This document shows, in pieces, positions 34,358 through 42,936 of a stretch of DNA of 64,000 nt. The notes under the pieces were generated by a model. It ran no database searches, was not told the origin of the DNA, and saw only the letters and a list, made by a program, of their open reading frames with translations. A program made the position numbers and the translations under genes. The stretch lies in contig NZ_VIGB01000003.1 in assembly GCF_006636205.1 (NCBI RefSeq), positions 4,764,501 to 4,828,500 of the forward strand, read 5' to 3'. Positions within the stretch are counted from its first letter, which is position 1. Each line of letters starts with the position of its first letter. Source of the stretch: Kitasatospora acidiphila. Its GTDB lineage: Bacteria > Actinomycetota > Actinomycetes > Streptomycetales > Streptomycetaceae.

Positions 34358-35698
34358 TCAATGAGCGGGGCTGGTGGTGTGGTGGGCGACGCGGGGCGGC
34401 GGGACGGGGCCGGCGCAGTCGGTGTCGAAGGCGGCCAGCAGGTCGCGCACCGACCGGGCGAAGGCGGCCAGCTCGGCGGTGTGCACGAACTCGCCGTCCG
34501 CGTGGGCGCGGTTGCCGGCCAGGGTGCCCGGGCCGAGCACCGCGGTGTGGGTGCCCGGGTGGCCGGCCAGCCAGATCGCGTCGCAGGTGAAGCCGGGTTC
34601 GTCGGCCGGCCACTCGGCGATCCCGGCGCCGGCCAGCAGCTCGGTCAGCCAGGCGTCGCCGGCCGTCGGCGCCAGGGCGGGCAGACCGCGCTTGAGCCAC
34701 TCCAGCCGGGTGATCTCCGCGGCGTCCACTGCGGTGCGGGCCAGCAGCGGGTTGGCGGCGAACCGGTCGGCGAACGCCCGCAGCCCCTCGGCCAGCCCCT
34801 CGGTGACCGCCTGCTCCAGGCGGGCCGCGGTGGCCGGGTCGGGGTAGGCGAGGTTGAGCAGCAGTTCGCCCCCGCCGTAGACCCGGTTGTGCAGCCGGCC
34901 GGTGTGCAGGCCGGCGATGCACAGCCGCCCGTCGCCCGGGGTGATCGTGCCGGCCAGGTGCTGGGCCAGGAAGCCGAGCAGCACGGTGGCGTTGTGGCCG
35001 GCCCCCGGCTGGTCGTCCACCGCGTCCTGGCCGTGCGCGGTGATCCGGGCGGTCATCGCGGCGGTGCAGCGGGTCAGGGCCCGGTTGCCGGTGGGCTCGC
35101 AGAAGACGTTGAGCCGGCCGTAGTGCCCGGCGGCCACCAGCGGCCGGGTGCCGATGGTGCCCAGCGCCCCGCCCTCCTCGCCGGCCACCGCCTGCACCAG
35201 CACGGCGATCCGCTCGGCCAGTCCGGGCCGGGCGGCCAGCGCCGCCCGCACCCCGGCCAGCAGGGCGACGGCCGGCCCCTTGGCGTCCACCGCGCCGCGG
35301 CCGTGGAAGGTGCCGCCGGTCGGTCCGTCGACGAACCGCACCGGCTGCCCGCCGGCCACGGTGTCCAGGTGCACGTTGAACATCACGGTGCGCTCGCGCG
35401 GGGTGTCCGACGCACCGAGCCGCAGCAGCAGCGAGGGCTGGTCGGCGAGGAACGCGGGGTCGGCGGCCGCGGCACGCACCGGCAGTGGCACGTCCGGGAG
35501 TTCGGCCCAGGCCCGGCCCGGCGCTTCGTGCCGCAGCACCGCGAAGCCGCATTCGGCGGCGGCCGCCGCGGCGTAGCCGCGCTGGGCGTCCCAGAGCCGC
35601 GGGGCGTGGGCCGGATCCTCCAGCGGCCCGGCGGTGGGCAGGGTCAGCAGTTCCAGCAGCAGCCGGCGGTCGGTCGGGGTCAGCACGGCGGTGTCCAC
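34358..35698 (-). CDS. M20-family metallopeptidase / deacylase
   Basis: A 446-residue zinc hydrolase of the ArgE/DapE/CPG2 type. Metal and catalytic motifs are intact: NVHLDTVAGGQ (HxD), GAVDAKGPAV (bridging Asp) and AVAGEEGGALG (Glu-Glu). A dimerisation insert follows in the middle. M20 enzymes remove N-acyl groups from amino acids or split peptides, so a role in deacylating an N-protected intermediate is plausible. The GTG start overlaps the upstream isomerase gene by 19 bp, indicating coupling. Confidence 0.86.
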   Translation of the reverse strand: MDTAVLTPTDRRLLLELLTLPTAGPLEDPAHAPRLWDAQRGYAAAAAAECGFAVLRHEAPGRAWAELPDVPLPVRAAAADPAFLADQPSLLLRLGASDTPRERTVMFNVHLDTVAGGQPVRFVDGPTGGTFHGRGAVDAKGPAVALLAGVRAALAARPGLAERIAVLVQAVAGEEGGALGTIGTRPLVAAGHYGRLNVFCEPTGNRALTRCTAAMTARITAHGQDAVDDQPGAGHNATVLLGFLAQHLAGTITPGDGRLCIAGLHTGRLHNRVYGGGELLLNLAYPDPATAARLEQAVTEGLAEGLRAFADRFAANPLLARTAVDAAEITRLEWLKRGLPALAPTAGDAWLTELLAGAGIAEWPADEPGFTCDAIWLAGHPGTHTAVLGPGTLAGNRAHADGEFVHTAELAAFARSVRDLLAAFDTDCAGPVPPPRVAHHTTSPAH

Positions 35699-36666
35699 TC
35701 CAGTCCGGCGGCGGTGCCCCGCCAGCTGCCGCCCGCCGTGGCCGCCGCGGTCTCGGCCAGTTCGCGCAGCGCCTGCCCGCAGCGGGCGAAGGCGGCGCGG
35801 CAGGCGGTGGGTTCGTCCCGGTGGCCCTCGTGCGGGCGGACCGCGACATGGGGTTCGATCGACCAGTGGCCCTGGTAGCCGGCGGCCAGCAGCAGACGCA
35901 GGCAGTCGGCCACCTCGGCGTCGCCCTCGCCCGGCGTCCGGTAGGCCACCGCGTCGCCGGACAGCCGCACCGCGTCCTTCACCTGGACGTGGCGCACATA
36001 CGGTGCCAGCGGGCGCAGCAGCTCCAGCGGGCGGTAGCCGTGGGCCGCGCCGTTGCCGGTGTCGAAGAGCAGCCCGAAGGCGTCGCTCCCGGCCGCGTCC
36101 AGCAGGCGCAGTGCCCGGTCGGCGTCCCGGCCGGCCCAGCCCGAGCAGTTCTCGTGCAGCAGCACCACGCCGTGCCGCTCGGCGCTGCGGGTCAGCACCC
36201 GGATCCGGCGCAGCACCTCGCGTTCCCAATCGTCCTGTGGGAGGCCGTCGTTGGGGTAGGACATGATCCGCAGGAAGCGGGTGCCGAGTGCCGCGCAGCG
36301 GTCCGCCAGCAGCGCCAGTTCGTTCAACTCCTGGTCGAGGTCGCAGGAGACCGGGCGGGCCCAGCCGCCGATCCGGGATGCGACCACAGGTACTCGCAGG
36401 CCGGCCTCGGCGATCCGGGCGGCGGCCCGGGCGAACGCGGGGCCGCTCAGCAGGTCCAGCGGCTGGCCGTCCACCGAGCGCAACTCGATGGCCTGCCAGC
36501 CGAGTTCGCGGGCGGCGGCAAGCTGGCCGGTCAGGTCGGCGGCGGCCTCGTCGGTGATCCCGCAGTAGTCGATCCTCCTCCAGCCCACGGCCGGGGGTGC
36601 CTCCGTGATCGGTCTCGCCGGCGGGGAGTTGCCGGTGGTCTGCTCGGGCGACAGCTCAGTGGACAC
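35680..36666 (-). CDS. Sugar phosphate isomerase/epimerase (AP-endonuclease-2 TIM barrel)
   Basis: A 328-residue Xyl-isomerase-like TIM barrel (IolE/IolI/hydroxypyruvate isomerase superfamily). Metal ligands can be followed: Glu in VVLLHENCSGW, Asp/Asn in GLLFDTGNGAAHG, the HVQVKDA strand, and the terminal Glu in GHWSIEPHVAV. Members isomerise or dehydrate keto-sugars and inosose. GTG start with GGGAG 7 nt upstream; the first codons overlap the preceding oxidoreductase gene by 11 bp. Placement between two MocA-type dehydrogenases suggests a cyclitol- or keto-sugar-based route. Confidence 0.85.
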   Translation of the reverse strand: MSTELSPEQTTGNSPPARPITEAPPAVGWRRIDYCGITDEAAADLTGQLAAARELGWQAIELRSVDGQPLDLLSGPAFARAAARIAEAGLRVPVVASRIGGWARPVSCDLDQELNELALLADRCAALGTRFLRIMSYPNDGLPQDDWEREVLRRIRVLTRSAERHGVVLLHENCSGWAGRDADRALRLLDAAGSDAFGLLFDTGNGAAHGYRPLELLRPLAPYVRHVQVKDAVRLSGDAVAYRTPGEGDAEVADCLRLLLAAGYQGHWSIEPHVAVRPHEGHRDEPTACRAAFARCGQALRELAETAAATAGGSWRGTAAGLEWTPPC

Positions 36667-37693
36667 AGGACAACTCCCGTTCGGTCGACTCGGGTGGTCG
36701 GATGACCAGGTCCGCACCGCTGAGCCGCTTGGCATCGCTCAGCAGGCGGACCGCCCTGACCTGTGGGTCGAACTCGCCTTGCGGTGGCAGCGGGCCGGCC
36801 AGGAAGCGGGCGTAGGCGCGGCGCAGGTAGCTGCTCAGCGCATCGTCGGGAAAGATCTCGCGGCTGTTCAGACCCCGTCCGGTGAGCCGGAGTTGGGCGT
36901 ACTCGTCGTCGGCGCTGCCGGGGTAGTGGCCGATCGCGGTCCCGTTGGCGAAGCGCAGTGCGATCCGGCGTTCGCGCACCGGTGACATCAGGTCCGAGAC
37001 GATCTCGGTGCGCACGCCGCCGTGGTGGGCCAGCACCAGCCGGGCGCTGCCGAGCGCGGGGCGCAGCTGGTCGCCCACCCGCAGGTCCCGCCAGTCGGCC
37101 CGCAGCACCTCCGCGTCGCCGGCCAACTGCAGTGCCACGCCCAGCGCGTGCGGGATCTCGATGTCGAAGGCGGTCGGGTGGCCGTCGGTGGTCAGCGAGC
37201 GGCGGAACCGCGGCTTGTGCTGGCGCACCGAGATCCGGCGCAGCGCGCCGAGTTCACCGCCGCGCACCAGTGCGGTCAGGCGCTCGGTGAGTGTGCTGGC
37301 CAGCCACGGGGCCACCACCGCGACCTCCAGGTCGAGGCGGTGCACCAGGTCGGCCAGGGTGTCCAGATCGGCCGGGTAGGCTGCGAGCGGCTTTTCGACG
37401 ATCAGCCGCCGAAAGCCCAACTCGGCTAGTTCGGCAACGAGTTCGGCGCGGCGCTGGGGTGGCGTGCAGATGTGCACCACGGTTCGGGCCGGGTCGAGCA
37501 CCTTGCAGGCGGCAGCCGGTGAGGGCATTAGGCGCAGGTCGGGGGAGTCGGGTAATGCGGCCGGGCTCGGGTCGACGGCGAGCAGTGGCGCATCGGCGAA
37601 CAGCCGTGCGGTTTCGTGTCGCAGTCGCAGCAGCACCGGCAGGTGCAGCCCGGCACCCGCTCGGCCGAGGCCGATGATGAGGGTGCGGAACAT
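36656..37693 (-). CDS. Gfo/Idh/MocA-family oxidoreductase B, first gene of leftward operon
   Basis: A 345-residue paralogue of oxidoreductase A. Rossmann motif TLIIGLGRAGAGLHLPVLL, then LIVEKPLAAYPADL with the family Glu-Lys-Pro. The C-terminal domain carries the pattern TAFDIEIPHALGVALQLAG, with His in the catalytic helix. ATG chosen with AGGAGG 12 nt upstream, a long but usable spacing. It is the promoter-proximal gene and diverges from the aminotransferase pair. A pair of MocA-type enzymes with aminotransferases recalls kanosamine or aminocyclitol formation by oxidation, transamination and re-reduction. Confidence 0.86.
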   Translation of the reverse strand: MFRTLIIGLGRAGAGLHLPVLLRLRHETARLFADAPLLAVDPSPAALPDSPDLRLMPSPAAACKVLDPARTVVHICTPPQRRAELVAELAELGFRRLIVEKPLAAYPADLDTLADLVHRLDLEVAVVAPWLASTLTERLTALVRGGELGALRRISVRQHKPRFRRSLTTDGHPTAFDIEIPHALGVALQLAGDAEVLRADWRDLRVGDQLRPALGSARLVLAHHGGVRTEIVSDLMSPVRERRIALRFANGTAIGHYPGSADDEYAQLRLTGRGLNSREIFPDDALSSYLRRAYARFLAGPLPPQGEFDPQVRAVRLLSDAKRLSGADLVIRPPESTERELSCVH

Positions 37694-37788
37694 CGCGCGG
37701 TGCCACCTCCTGGGCGGTTCGGGGCCCATGGGTTCAGGCCGGATCGGAACGGCGACAGGGTGCCGATCAATCTGACGGCAAGTCAACT

Positions 37789-37843
37789 CACTCTGGGCGC
37801 TTACCTTCACTAAAGAGTGGTTTATGAGTAATCAGCACTCTTT
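37789..37843. promoter_or_regulatory. Inverted/direct CACTCT repeats in divergent promoter
   Basis: AAAGAGTG (37812-37819) and CACTCTTT (37836-37843) form an 8-bp inverted repeat with 16 nt between the arms, and a further CACTCT lies at 37789-37794. The region is markedly AT-richer than its surroundings. It sits between oxidoreductase B and the aminotransferases, so it is the best candidate operator for the whole divergent cluster. No regulator gene is in the cluster. Confidence 0.5.
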
Positions 37844-37940
37844 TGACGGTATGCCGCTGGACAGTCGACGTAGCCTCGGTCCCCAATCCGAGCCTTCGCC
37901 GCCGCCAGGCCGGGGAGGCTTCGTCCTGAGAGGGGAAGCG

Positions 37941-39137
37941 TTGCAGCCATCCACCGCAAACCCCGGCGCGCTGCCCAGGCAGCCGGCCGGGCGCCGACCG
38001 GTGCCGTTCTTCACCCAGGCCCGCACCTTCGAGGAGCTCTGGCCGCTGATCGAGCGGCGCGCCGTGGAGGTGCTGGACGACGGCAAGTTCTCACACGGCC
38101 GCCAGGTCGCCCGACTGGAGCGGGCGTTGGCCGAATACACCGGCGCCCGCCATGTGGTCGGAGTCAACAGCGGCACCGATGCGCTGGTCCTGCTGCTGCG
38201 GGCGGCCGGGCTGCGGCCCGGCGACGAGGTGGTGGTGCCCGCGTTCAGCTTCGTCGCCTCGGCGAGTTCGGTGGTGCTGGCCGGCGGCCGGCCGGTCTTC
38301 GCCGACATCGACCCGCAGACCTATGCGCTGGATCCGGCGGCACTGGAGGCAGCCGTCACCGAGCGGACCAGGTTCGTGATGCCGGTCCACCTGTTCCACC
38401 GGCTCGCCGATCTGCCCGCGCTCTGCGCGGCGGCCGGCCGGCACGGCCTGACCGTGGTGGAGGACAGCGCCGAGGCGATCGGGATGCGCCTGAGCGGGCG
38501 CCACGCCGGGCTGTTCGGCGCCGGCGGGGTGCTCTCCTTCTTCCCGACCAAGACGCTGGGCGCGATCGGCGACGCCGGCGCGGTGCTCACCGACGACGAC
38601 CAGATCGCCGCCACCGCGGCCGCGCTGCGCCACCACGGCCGGTTCGGGCGCACCATCGGCGACTTCACGACGATCAACACCGGCTCCACGCTGCCCGGTT
38701 GCAACAGCAAGATGGACGACCTGCAGGCGGCCGTGCTGCTGGCCAAGCTGACCAGGCTGGACGCCGACATCGCCCGCCGGGCCGAGCTGGCGGCCGCCTA
38801 CGACGAGCGGCTGGCCGATGCGCCGGGGGTGCTGCGCCGGCCGCCGGTGGGCGGTATCGAGGGCCAGGTCTTCTACGTCTACCTGATCGAGACCGCGCGC
38901 CGCGACGAGCTCGCCGCCTACCTGGCGCTGCACGGGGTCGAGACCGAGGTCTACTACCCGTCACCGCTGCCGCTGCAGCCCTGCTTCGCCGAACTCGGGC
39001 ACCGGGCAGGCGAGTTCCCGGCCGCCGAAGCAGCCTGCACCCGCACCCTGGCGCTGCCGCTCTACCCGGAGCTGGAGCTCGACCAGGTCGACACCGTCTG
39101 CGAACTGATCCGAGCGTTCCATCGGGAGAACGAGTGA
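37941..39137 (+). CDS. DegT/DnrJ/EryC1/StrS aminotransferase 1
   Basis: A 398-residue PLP-dependent sugar aminotransferase. Family features: VVGVNSGTDALVLLLRAAG (phosphate cup), VEDSAEAIG, Lys204 in SFFPTKTLGAIGD as the Schiff-base lysine and the usual NSKMDDLQAAVLL. These enzymes convert keto-sugars or inososes to amines. I prefer the TTG start, with AGAGGGGA about 5 nt upstream, because codons from the possible ATG at 37824 to here have few G/C third positions and contain the operator-like repeats. The second aminotransferase overlaps its stop. Confidence 0.87.
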   Translation: MQPSTANPGALPRQPAGRRPVPFFTQARTFEELWPLIERRAVEVLDDGKFSHGRQVARLERALAEYTGARHVVGVNSGTDALVLLLRAAGLRPGDEVVVPAFSFVASASSVVLAGGRPVFADIDPQTYALDPAALEAAVTERTRFVMPVHLFHRLADLPALCAAAGRHGLTVVEDSAEAIGMRLSGRHAGLFGAGGVLSFFPTKTLGAIGDAGAVLTDDDQIAATAAALRHHGRFGRTIGDFTTINTGSTLPGCNSKMDDLQAAVLLAKLTRLDADIARRAELAAAYDERLADAPGVLRRPPVGGIEGQVFYVYLIETARRDELAAYLALHGVETEVYYPSPLPLQPCFAELGHRAGEFPAAEAACTRTLALPLYPELELDQVDTVCELIRAFHRENE

Positions 39138-40270
39138 ACACCGCCCAGTTGACCGAGATCCCGTTCTTCCCGCCGGACCTCTTCGAGGGTGACCGGGCCG
39201 AACTGCTGCGCCTGCTCCGCCAGATCGGCACCGGTCCGAGCCAGCGGTTCATCCTGGGCGAGCAGACCGCGCTGCTGGAGCGGGAGTTGGCCGAGCAGCT
39301 GGGTGCGGCCGACGTGGTCGCCTGCTCCAGCGGCACCACCGCGCTGACCATGGTGCTGGCCGCGCTGGAGGTCGGGCCGGGCGACGAGGTGGTGGTGCCG
39401 GCCTTCGGCTGCGCCCCGCTGGCCGCCGGCGTGGTGCAGGTGGGGGCCCGGCCGGTCTTCGCCGACATCGACCCGTGGACCATGGTGGCCGACCCGGCGG
39501 CGATGGAGCGGCGGATCACCGGGCGGACCAAGGCGCTGATGCCGGCGCACCTGTTCTCGGTGATGGCCGACATGCCGGCCTTCCAGGCGCTGGCCGAGCG
39601 CCACGGGCTGCGGCTGGTGGAGGACTCCGCGGTGGCCCAGGGCGGGGTGCTGGCGGGCCGGCCGGCCGGGCTGTGGGGCGAGGCGGGGGTCTACTCCTTC
39701 GTCCAGGTGAAGACCTTCGGCATGCCCGGGGAGGGCGGCGTGGTGGTCACCCGGGACGCGGAGATCGGCCGCACGGTGCGGATGCTGCGCAACCACGGGC
39801 AGGACGGCAGGGTCCGGTTCCGGCACCACCGGATCGGCTGGAACAGCCGGTTCGACGAGCTGCAGGCCGCCTTTCAGAGGCACCGGCTGCCCGGCCTGCC
39901 GGCCCGGCTGGAACGGCGGGCCCGGATCGCGGCGTACTACACCGAGCGCTTCACGCCGCTGGCCGGGCGCGGGGTGCAGCCGCCGCCGCCCGGCACCGAG
40001 GGGCGCTGCTACTACGTGTACACGGTGCTGGCCGAGCGGCGCGGGGCACTGGCCGCCCACCTGCGGGCGCACGGCATCGCGTCGCACGCCTACTACCCGC
40101 AGATCCTGCCCCGGCAGGAGGCCTTCGCGCCGTATGTCCAAGCGGGGGACAGCTGGCCCGCCGCCGACCGGGCCGCCGAGCGAGCACTGTCGATCCCCGT
40201 CTATCCCCATTTGACGGATCGCCAGGTGGAGTACATTGCCGATGTTGTGTGCGATTTCGCCGTCAGTTGA
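39134..40270 (+). CDS. DegT/DnrJ/EryC1/StrS aminotransferase 2
   Basis: A 378-residue second member of the same family, about as divergent from aminotransferase 1 as members of different subfamilies. Motifs: VVACSSGTTALTMVLAALEVG, LVEDSAVAQGG, Lys193 in SFVQVKTFGMPGEGG and SRFDELQAAFQRHRL. GTG overlaps the previous stop by 4 bp (GTGA), with GGGAG upstream. Two different aminotransferases in one transcript predict a diamino product or two steps on one scaffold. Ends just before an AT-rich 290-nt gap. Confidence 0.88.
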   Translation: MNTAQLTEIPFFPPDLFEGDRAELLRLLRQIGTGPSQRFILGEQTALLERELAEQLGAADVVACSSGTTALTMVLAALEVGPGDEVVVPAFGCAPLAAGVVQVGARPVFADIDPWTMVADPAAMERRITGRTKALMPAHLFSVMADMPAFQALAERHGLRLVEDSAVAQGGVLAGRPAGLWGEAGVYSFVQVKTFGMPGEGGVVVTRDAEIGRTVRMLRNHGQDGRVRFRHHRIGWNSRFDELQAAFQRHRLPGLPARLERRARIAAYYTERFTPLAGRGVQPPPPGTEGRCYYVYTVLAERRGALAAHLRAHGIASHAYYPQILPRQEAFAPYVQAGDSWPAADRAAERALSIPVYPHLTDRQVEYIADVVCDFAVS

Positions 40271-40277
40271 ACGAAGT

Positions 40278-40364
40278 TGATGGATAGTCATCATTTTCTT
40301 GGCCCTGACGGGTGATGCTCGCGCGGAGTCCGTCGGGGCCGCCTTATGGGTGAAGAACGTTCAC
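40278..40364. promoter_or_regulatory. AT-rich promoter region with inverted repeats
   Basis: The 290-nt gap 40271-40561 contains TGATG-N6-CATCA (40278-40293) and GTGAAGAACGTTCAC (40350-40364). The latter resembles the GTGAACGTTCAC palindrome at 22270 with three extra bases in the middle. Nothing coding is visible. Likely promoter of the secreted protein gene. Confidence 0.35.
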
Positions 40365-40561
40365 CGTCCGAGTGAAGTCCGGGATCGGTCATTCGGGACT
40401 TTTTTGCGCCGGATCCGGTCAAGAGCCCAAGTGCCGCAAGGGCTGGCGGTGTGCCGAGTCCACCGACCCGCCGATGACACGGAGAGTGACGAAAAGCGGC
40501 CGGGCTGTGATCGACTGGCGCCGAGCTCGGGCATCCGGCCCGACATGTCCTAGGAGGACCC

Positions 40562-41059
40562 ATGCAAATCACGGCCAAGCGCTCCGTCGCCATTGCGGTC
40601 GCCGGTCTGGTCGTGGGCACGGTCGCTGCCCTGAGCGTTCCGGCCCTCGCGGACAACGCGCCCGCGACCCCGAACGCCACCAAGATTCCGGCGATGACCC
40701 TGGACTTCGCCGGCACCAACGGCGAGGCCGACAGCCCGCAGGTGGTCGGGGCCACCTTCGGCGGCCGCGCCGTCGTCAAGGACACCAGCGGCAACAAGGT
40801 CGGTGAGGCGTTCGACGTCTGCGCCAAGGACGCGATCAACACCAAGTCCGACGTGGTGTTCTGCACCGGCACCATCAACACCAAGGAGGGCAAGATCTCC
40901 TTCAGCGCCACACTGCCGATCAGCGACGACGCGGCCAACCCGGAGCGCGCCGCCGAGACCGGCGTGGTCAACGGCGGCACCGGCAGCTACGAGGGTGTCA
41001 CCGGTCAGGTCACCTTCACGCCGCGGGCCCAGGGTGTGTTCGACGCCACCTTCAGCTGA
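40562..41059 (+). CDS. Secreted allene-oxide-cyclase/dirigent-like beta-barrel protein
   Basis: 165 residues. Signal peptide at 1-34 (AKRSVAIAVAGLVVGTVAALSVPALA). The mature part has the allene oxide cyclase/dirigent barrel pattern: strands around ATFGGRAVVKDTSGNKVGEAFDVC, VFCTGTINTKEGKISFSATL, and the typical end GVVNGGTGSYEGVTGQVTF. Barrel proteins of this fold include dirigent proteins, and the spirotetronate Diels-Alder cyclases resemble them. A secreted, lone copy is more likely structural or of unknown function. AGGAGG lies just 4 nt before the ATG. Closed by a strong terminator, so it is its own unit. Confidence 0.75.
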   Translation: MQITAKRSVAIAVAGLVVGTVAALSVPALADNAPATPNATKIPAMTLDFAGTNGEADSPQVVGATFGGRAVVKDTSGNKVGEAFDVCAKDAINTKSDVVFCTGTINTKEGKISFSATLPISDDAANPERAAETGVVNGGTGSYEGVTGQVTFTPRAQGVFDATFS

Positions 41060-41077
41060 GCCCAGCACAGTTCCACC

Positions 41078-41107
41078 GGGGAGCCGTCGATCCGTCGACG
41101 GCTCCCC
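41078..41107 (+). terminator. Terminator after secreted barrel protein
   Basis: A perfect 13-bp stem (GGGGAGCCGTCGA and complement) with TCCG tetraloop, 19 nt after the stop. It separates the secreted protein gene from the methyltransferase. Confidence 0.8.
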
Positions 41108-41147
41108 GTCTGCTGCCACCTTGCCGTTCGTGACCGGAGCACCCCCG

Positions 41148-41927
41148 ATGACCGCCTATGCCATGGCCGAGGCCACCGACCTCGCCGGCACCCAACTGCG
41201 CGCCCTGCGCGAGGCCTACGACCCGTACACCACCGAGCGGTTGGCGGACACCGGAGTCGGGCCCGGGTGGCGCTGCCTGGAGATCGGCGCCGGCGACGGG
41301 AGCATCGCCCGCTGGCTGGCCGACCGGGTGCTGCCGGGCGGTGAGGTGCTCGCCACCGACCTGGACACCAGGCGGCTGGCATCCGGCGCCGGCTTGCGGG
41401 TGCTGCGCCATGACATCGGCCAGGACCCGCTGCCCACCGGCGAGTTCGACCTGGTGCATGCCCGGTTGGTGCTCCAGCACGTGCCGAACCGGCGGGAGGT
41501 GCTGGCCCGGCTGCGGACCGCGCTGCGCCCCGGTGGTTGGATCCAGATCGACGAGTTCGACACCTCCTACGCCCCCGCGCTGCTCACCCCCGACGCCGCC
41601 GCGGCGCGGCTCTACGAGGCCTATCTCGCGGCCAAGGAACAGCTGTTCGGCGCTGCCGGCGGCCGGGTGACCTGGGGGCGCGAGTGCGCCGCCGAACTGC
41701 GCGACGCCGGATTCGAGCAACTCGACCCGCAGCCCCGGATCTTCCTCTGGCGGGCCGGACACCCCGGCCTGGAGCTCCAGCTGTGCCTGCTGGAGATGCT
41801 GCGCGACCGACTGCTGGCAAACGGTTTGACCGAGCGCCAACTCGGCGGGCTCGCACACCTGATGAGCGATCCGCAGTTCGCCGCCTGCTCGCCGGTCGTC
41901 TACTCGGTGCAGGCCCGCCGAGCCTGA
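41148..41927 (+). CDS. Class I SAM-dependent methyltransferase
   Basis: 259 residues. SAM motif I is CLEIGAGDGSIARWLADRV near residue 45; motif II VLATDLDTRRL; motif III region FDLVHARLVLQHVPNRREVL, typical of small-molecule methyltransferases, followed by WIQIDEFDTSYAP. Likely acts on O, N or C of a metabolite. ATG has GGAG 8 nt upstream. It lies 41 nt after a terminator and 43 nt before the UbiA gene, so it may lead the second biosynthetic block. Confidence 0.87.
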   Translation: MTAYAMAEATDLAGTQLRALREAYDPYTTERLADTGVGPGWRCLEIGAGDGSIARWLADRVLPGGEVLATDLDTRRLASGAGLRVLRHDIGQDPLPTGEFDLVHARLVLQHVPNRREVLARLRTALRPGGWIQIDEFDTSYAPALLTPDAAAARLYEAYLAAKEQLFGAAGGRVTWGRECAAELRDAGFEQLDPQPRIFLWRAGHPGLELQLCLLEMLRDRLLANGLTERQLGGLAHLMSDPQFAACSPVVYSVQARRA

Positions 41928-41970
41928 CCGGCCCATTCGACACCCCACCTCACGAAGAGGATTCCCCACC

Positions 41971-42936
41971 GTGCTGGACACCTTCGCGCCAGTCGGGCGG
42001 TACCGGCCCACGGCCGCGTCCTGGCGGGCCTACGTCCGCCTCGCCAAGCTGGACGTCTACGACTACTACCTGGCCACCCCGCTGCTGCTGGCCATGCTGC
42101 TGCCCGCCCACCCGCTGACCGGCCGCGGCTGGGCGGTGATCGGGCTCTTCCTGGTCGGCGGGATCGCCATGTTCGCAGGGCTGTGCTCCCTCGACGACGT
42201 GACCGGCTACCGGGACGGCAGCGACGCCGCCAACTACGGCCCCGACGCGCCCGCCCGCCGACTGGCCCGCAAGCCGCTGATCGCCGGCACGCTGACCGAG
42301 CGGCGGGCCGTGCGGTTCGCCTGGTGGGCGATCGCCGCGCAGTTCGGCTGCTGGGGGCTGGCGTTGGCGATCGCGCCGCACCGGCCCTGGTGGGCCGTCG
42401 CGGGCACGGTCGGCTGCCTGTTCGCCGGCTTCCAGTACTCCTGGTGGCTGCGGCTGAGCTACCGGGGCTGGCAGGAGTTCCTCCTCGCCTTCTACGGCTG
42501 GGTCTTCGTGCTCGCCCCCTACGGGCTGGTCACCGGCCGGGTCGAGGGCTTCGCGGCGGTGCTGGGGCTGGTCTTCGGGCTCGGCCCGCTGCTGTTCGGC
42601 GTCTACTCCAACGTCAACGACATCGCGGGCGACCGGGCGGTGGGCCGGCGCACCGTGGCGGTGCTCGCCTCGCCGGCCGGCAACGCGGCCTTCATCGCGG
42701 CGCTCTGTCTACTGGAGGCCGCACTGCTCCTGGCACCAGCTCAACTGGGCTACGCACCAGGCTGGTTCGCGGCCCTGATGGCTCCGGTGATCGCGCTGCG
42801 GGCCGGTCAGTTCACGCTCGGCCTGGTGGCCGGCTCCCGGGAGATCCTGCGGGCCCGCCGACTCGGCATCCACACCCACCGGGTCTGCACCGCCCTGCTG
42901 GTGGCCGCTTGCCTGATCAACGGGGGTGCGGCATGA
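41971..42936 (+). CDS. UbiA-family membrane prenyltransferase
   Basis: 321 residues with about eight to nine membrane helices. Two Asp-rich motifs are visible: SLDDVTGYRDGSD near residue 75 (first prenyl-diphosphate/magnesium site) and NVNDIAGDRAVGRRT near residue 215 (second). UbiA enzymes attach prenyl chains to aromatic or other acceptors in the membrane. The first motif is a variant of the canonical NDxxD. No prenyl-diphosphate synthase is near, so the donor would come from central metabolism. GTG start. The stop overlaps the following ligase start (ATGA). Confidence 0.85.
   Translation: MLDTFAPVGRYRPTAASWRAYVRLAKLDVYDYYLATPLLLAMLLPAHPLTGRGWAVIGLFLVGGIAMFAGLCSLDDVTGYRDGSDAANYGPDAPARRLARKPLIAGTLTERRAVRFAWWAIAAQFGCWGLALAIAPHRPWWAVAGTVGCLFAGFQYSWWLRLSYRGWQEFLLAFYGWVFVLAPYGLVTGRVEGFAAVLGLVFGLGPLLFGVYSNVNDIAGDRAVGRRTVAVLASPAGNAAFIAALCLLEAALLLAPAQLGYAPGWFAALMAPVIALRAGQFTLGLVAGSREILRARRLGIHTHRVCTALLVAACLINGGAA

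Noticed and set aside
37824..37940. N-terminal extension of aminotransferase 1 from ATG 37824
   Set aside because: Third codon positions are AT-rich there, the segment holds inverted repeats, and the TTG at 37941 has a better ribosome binding site.
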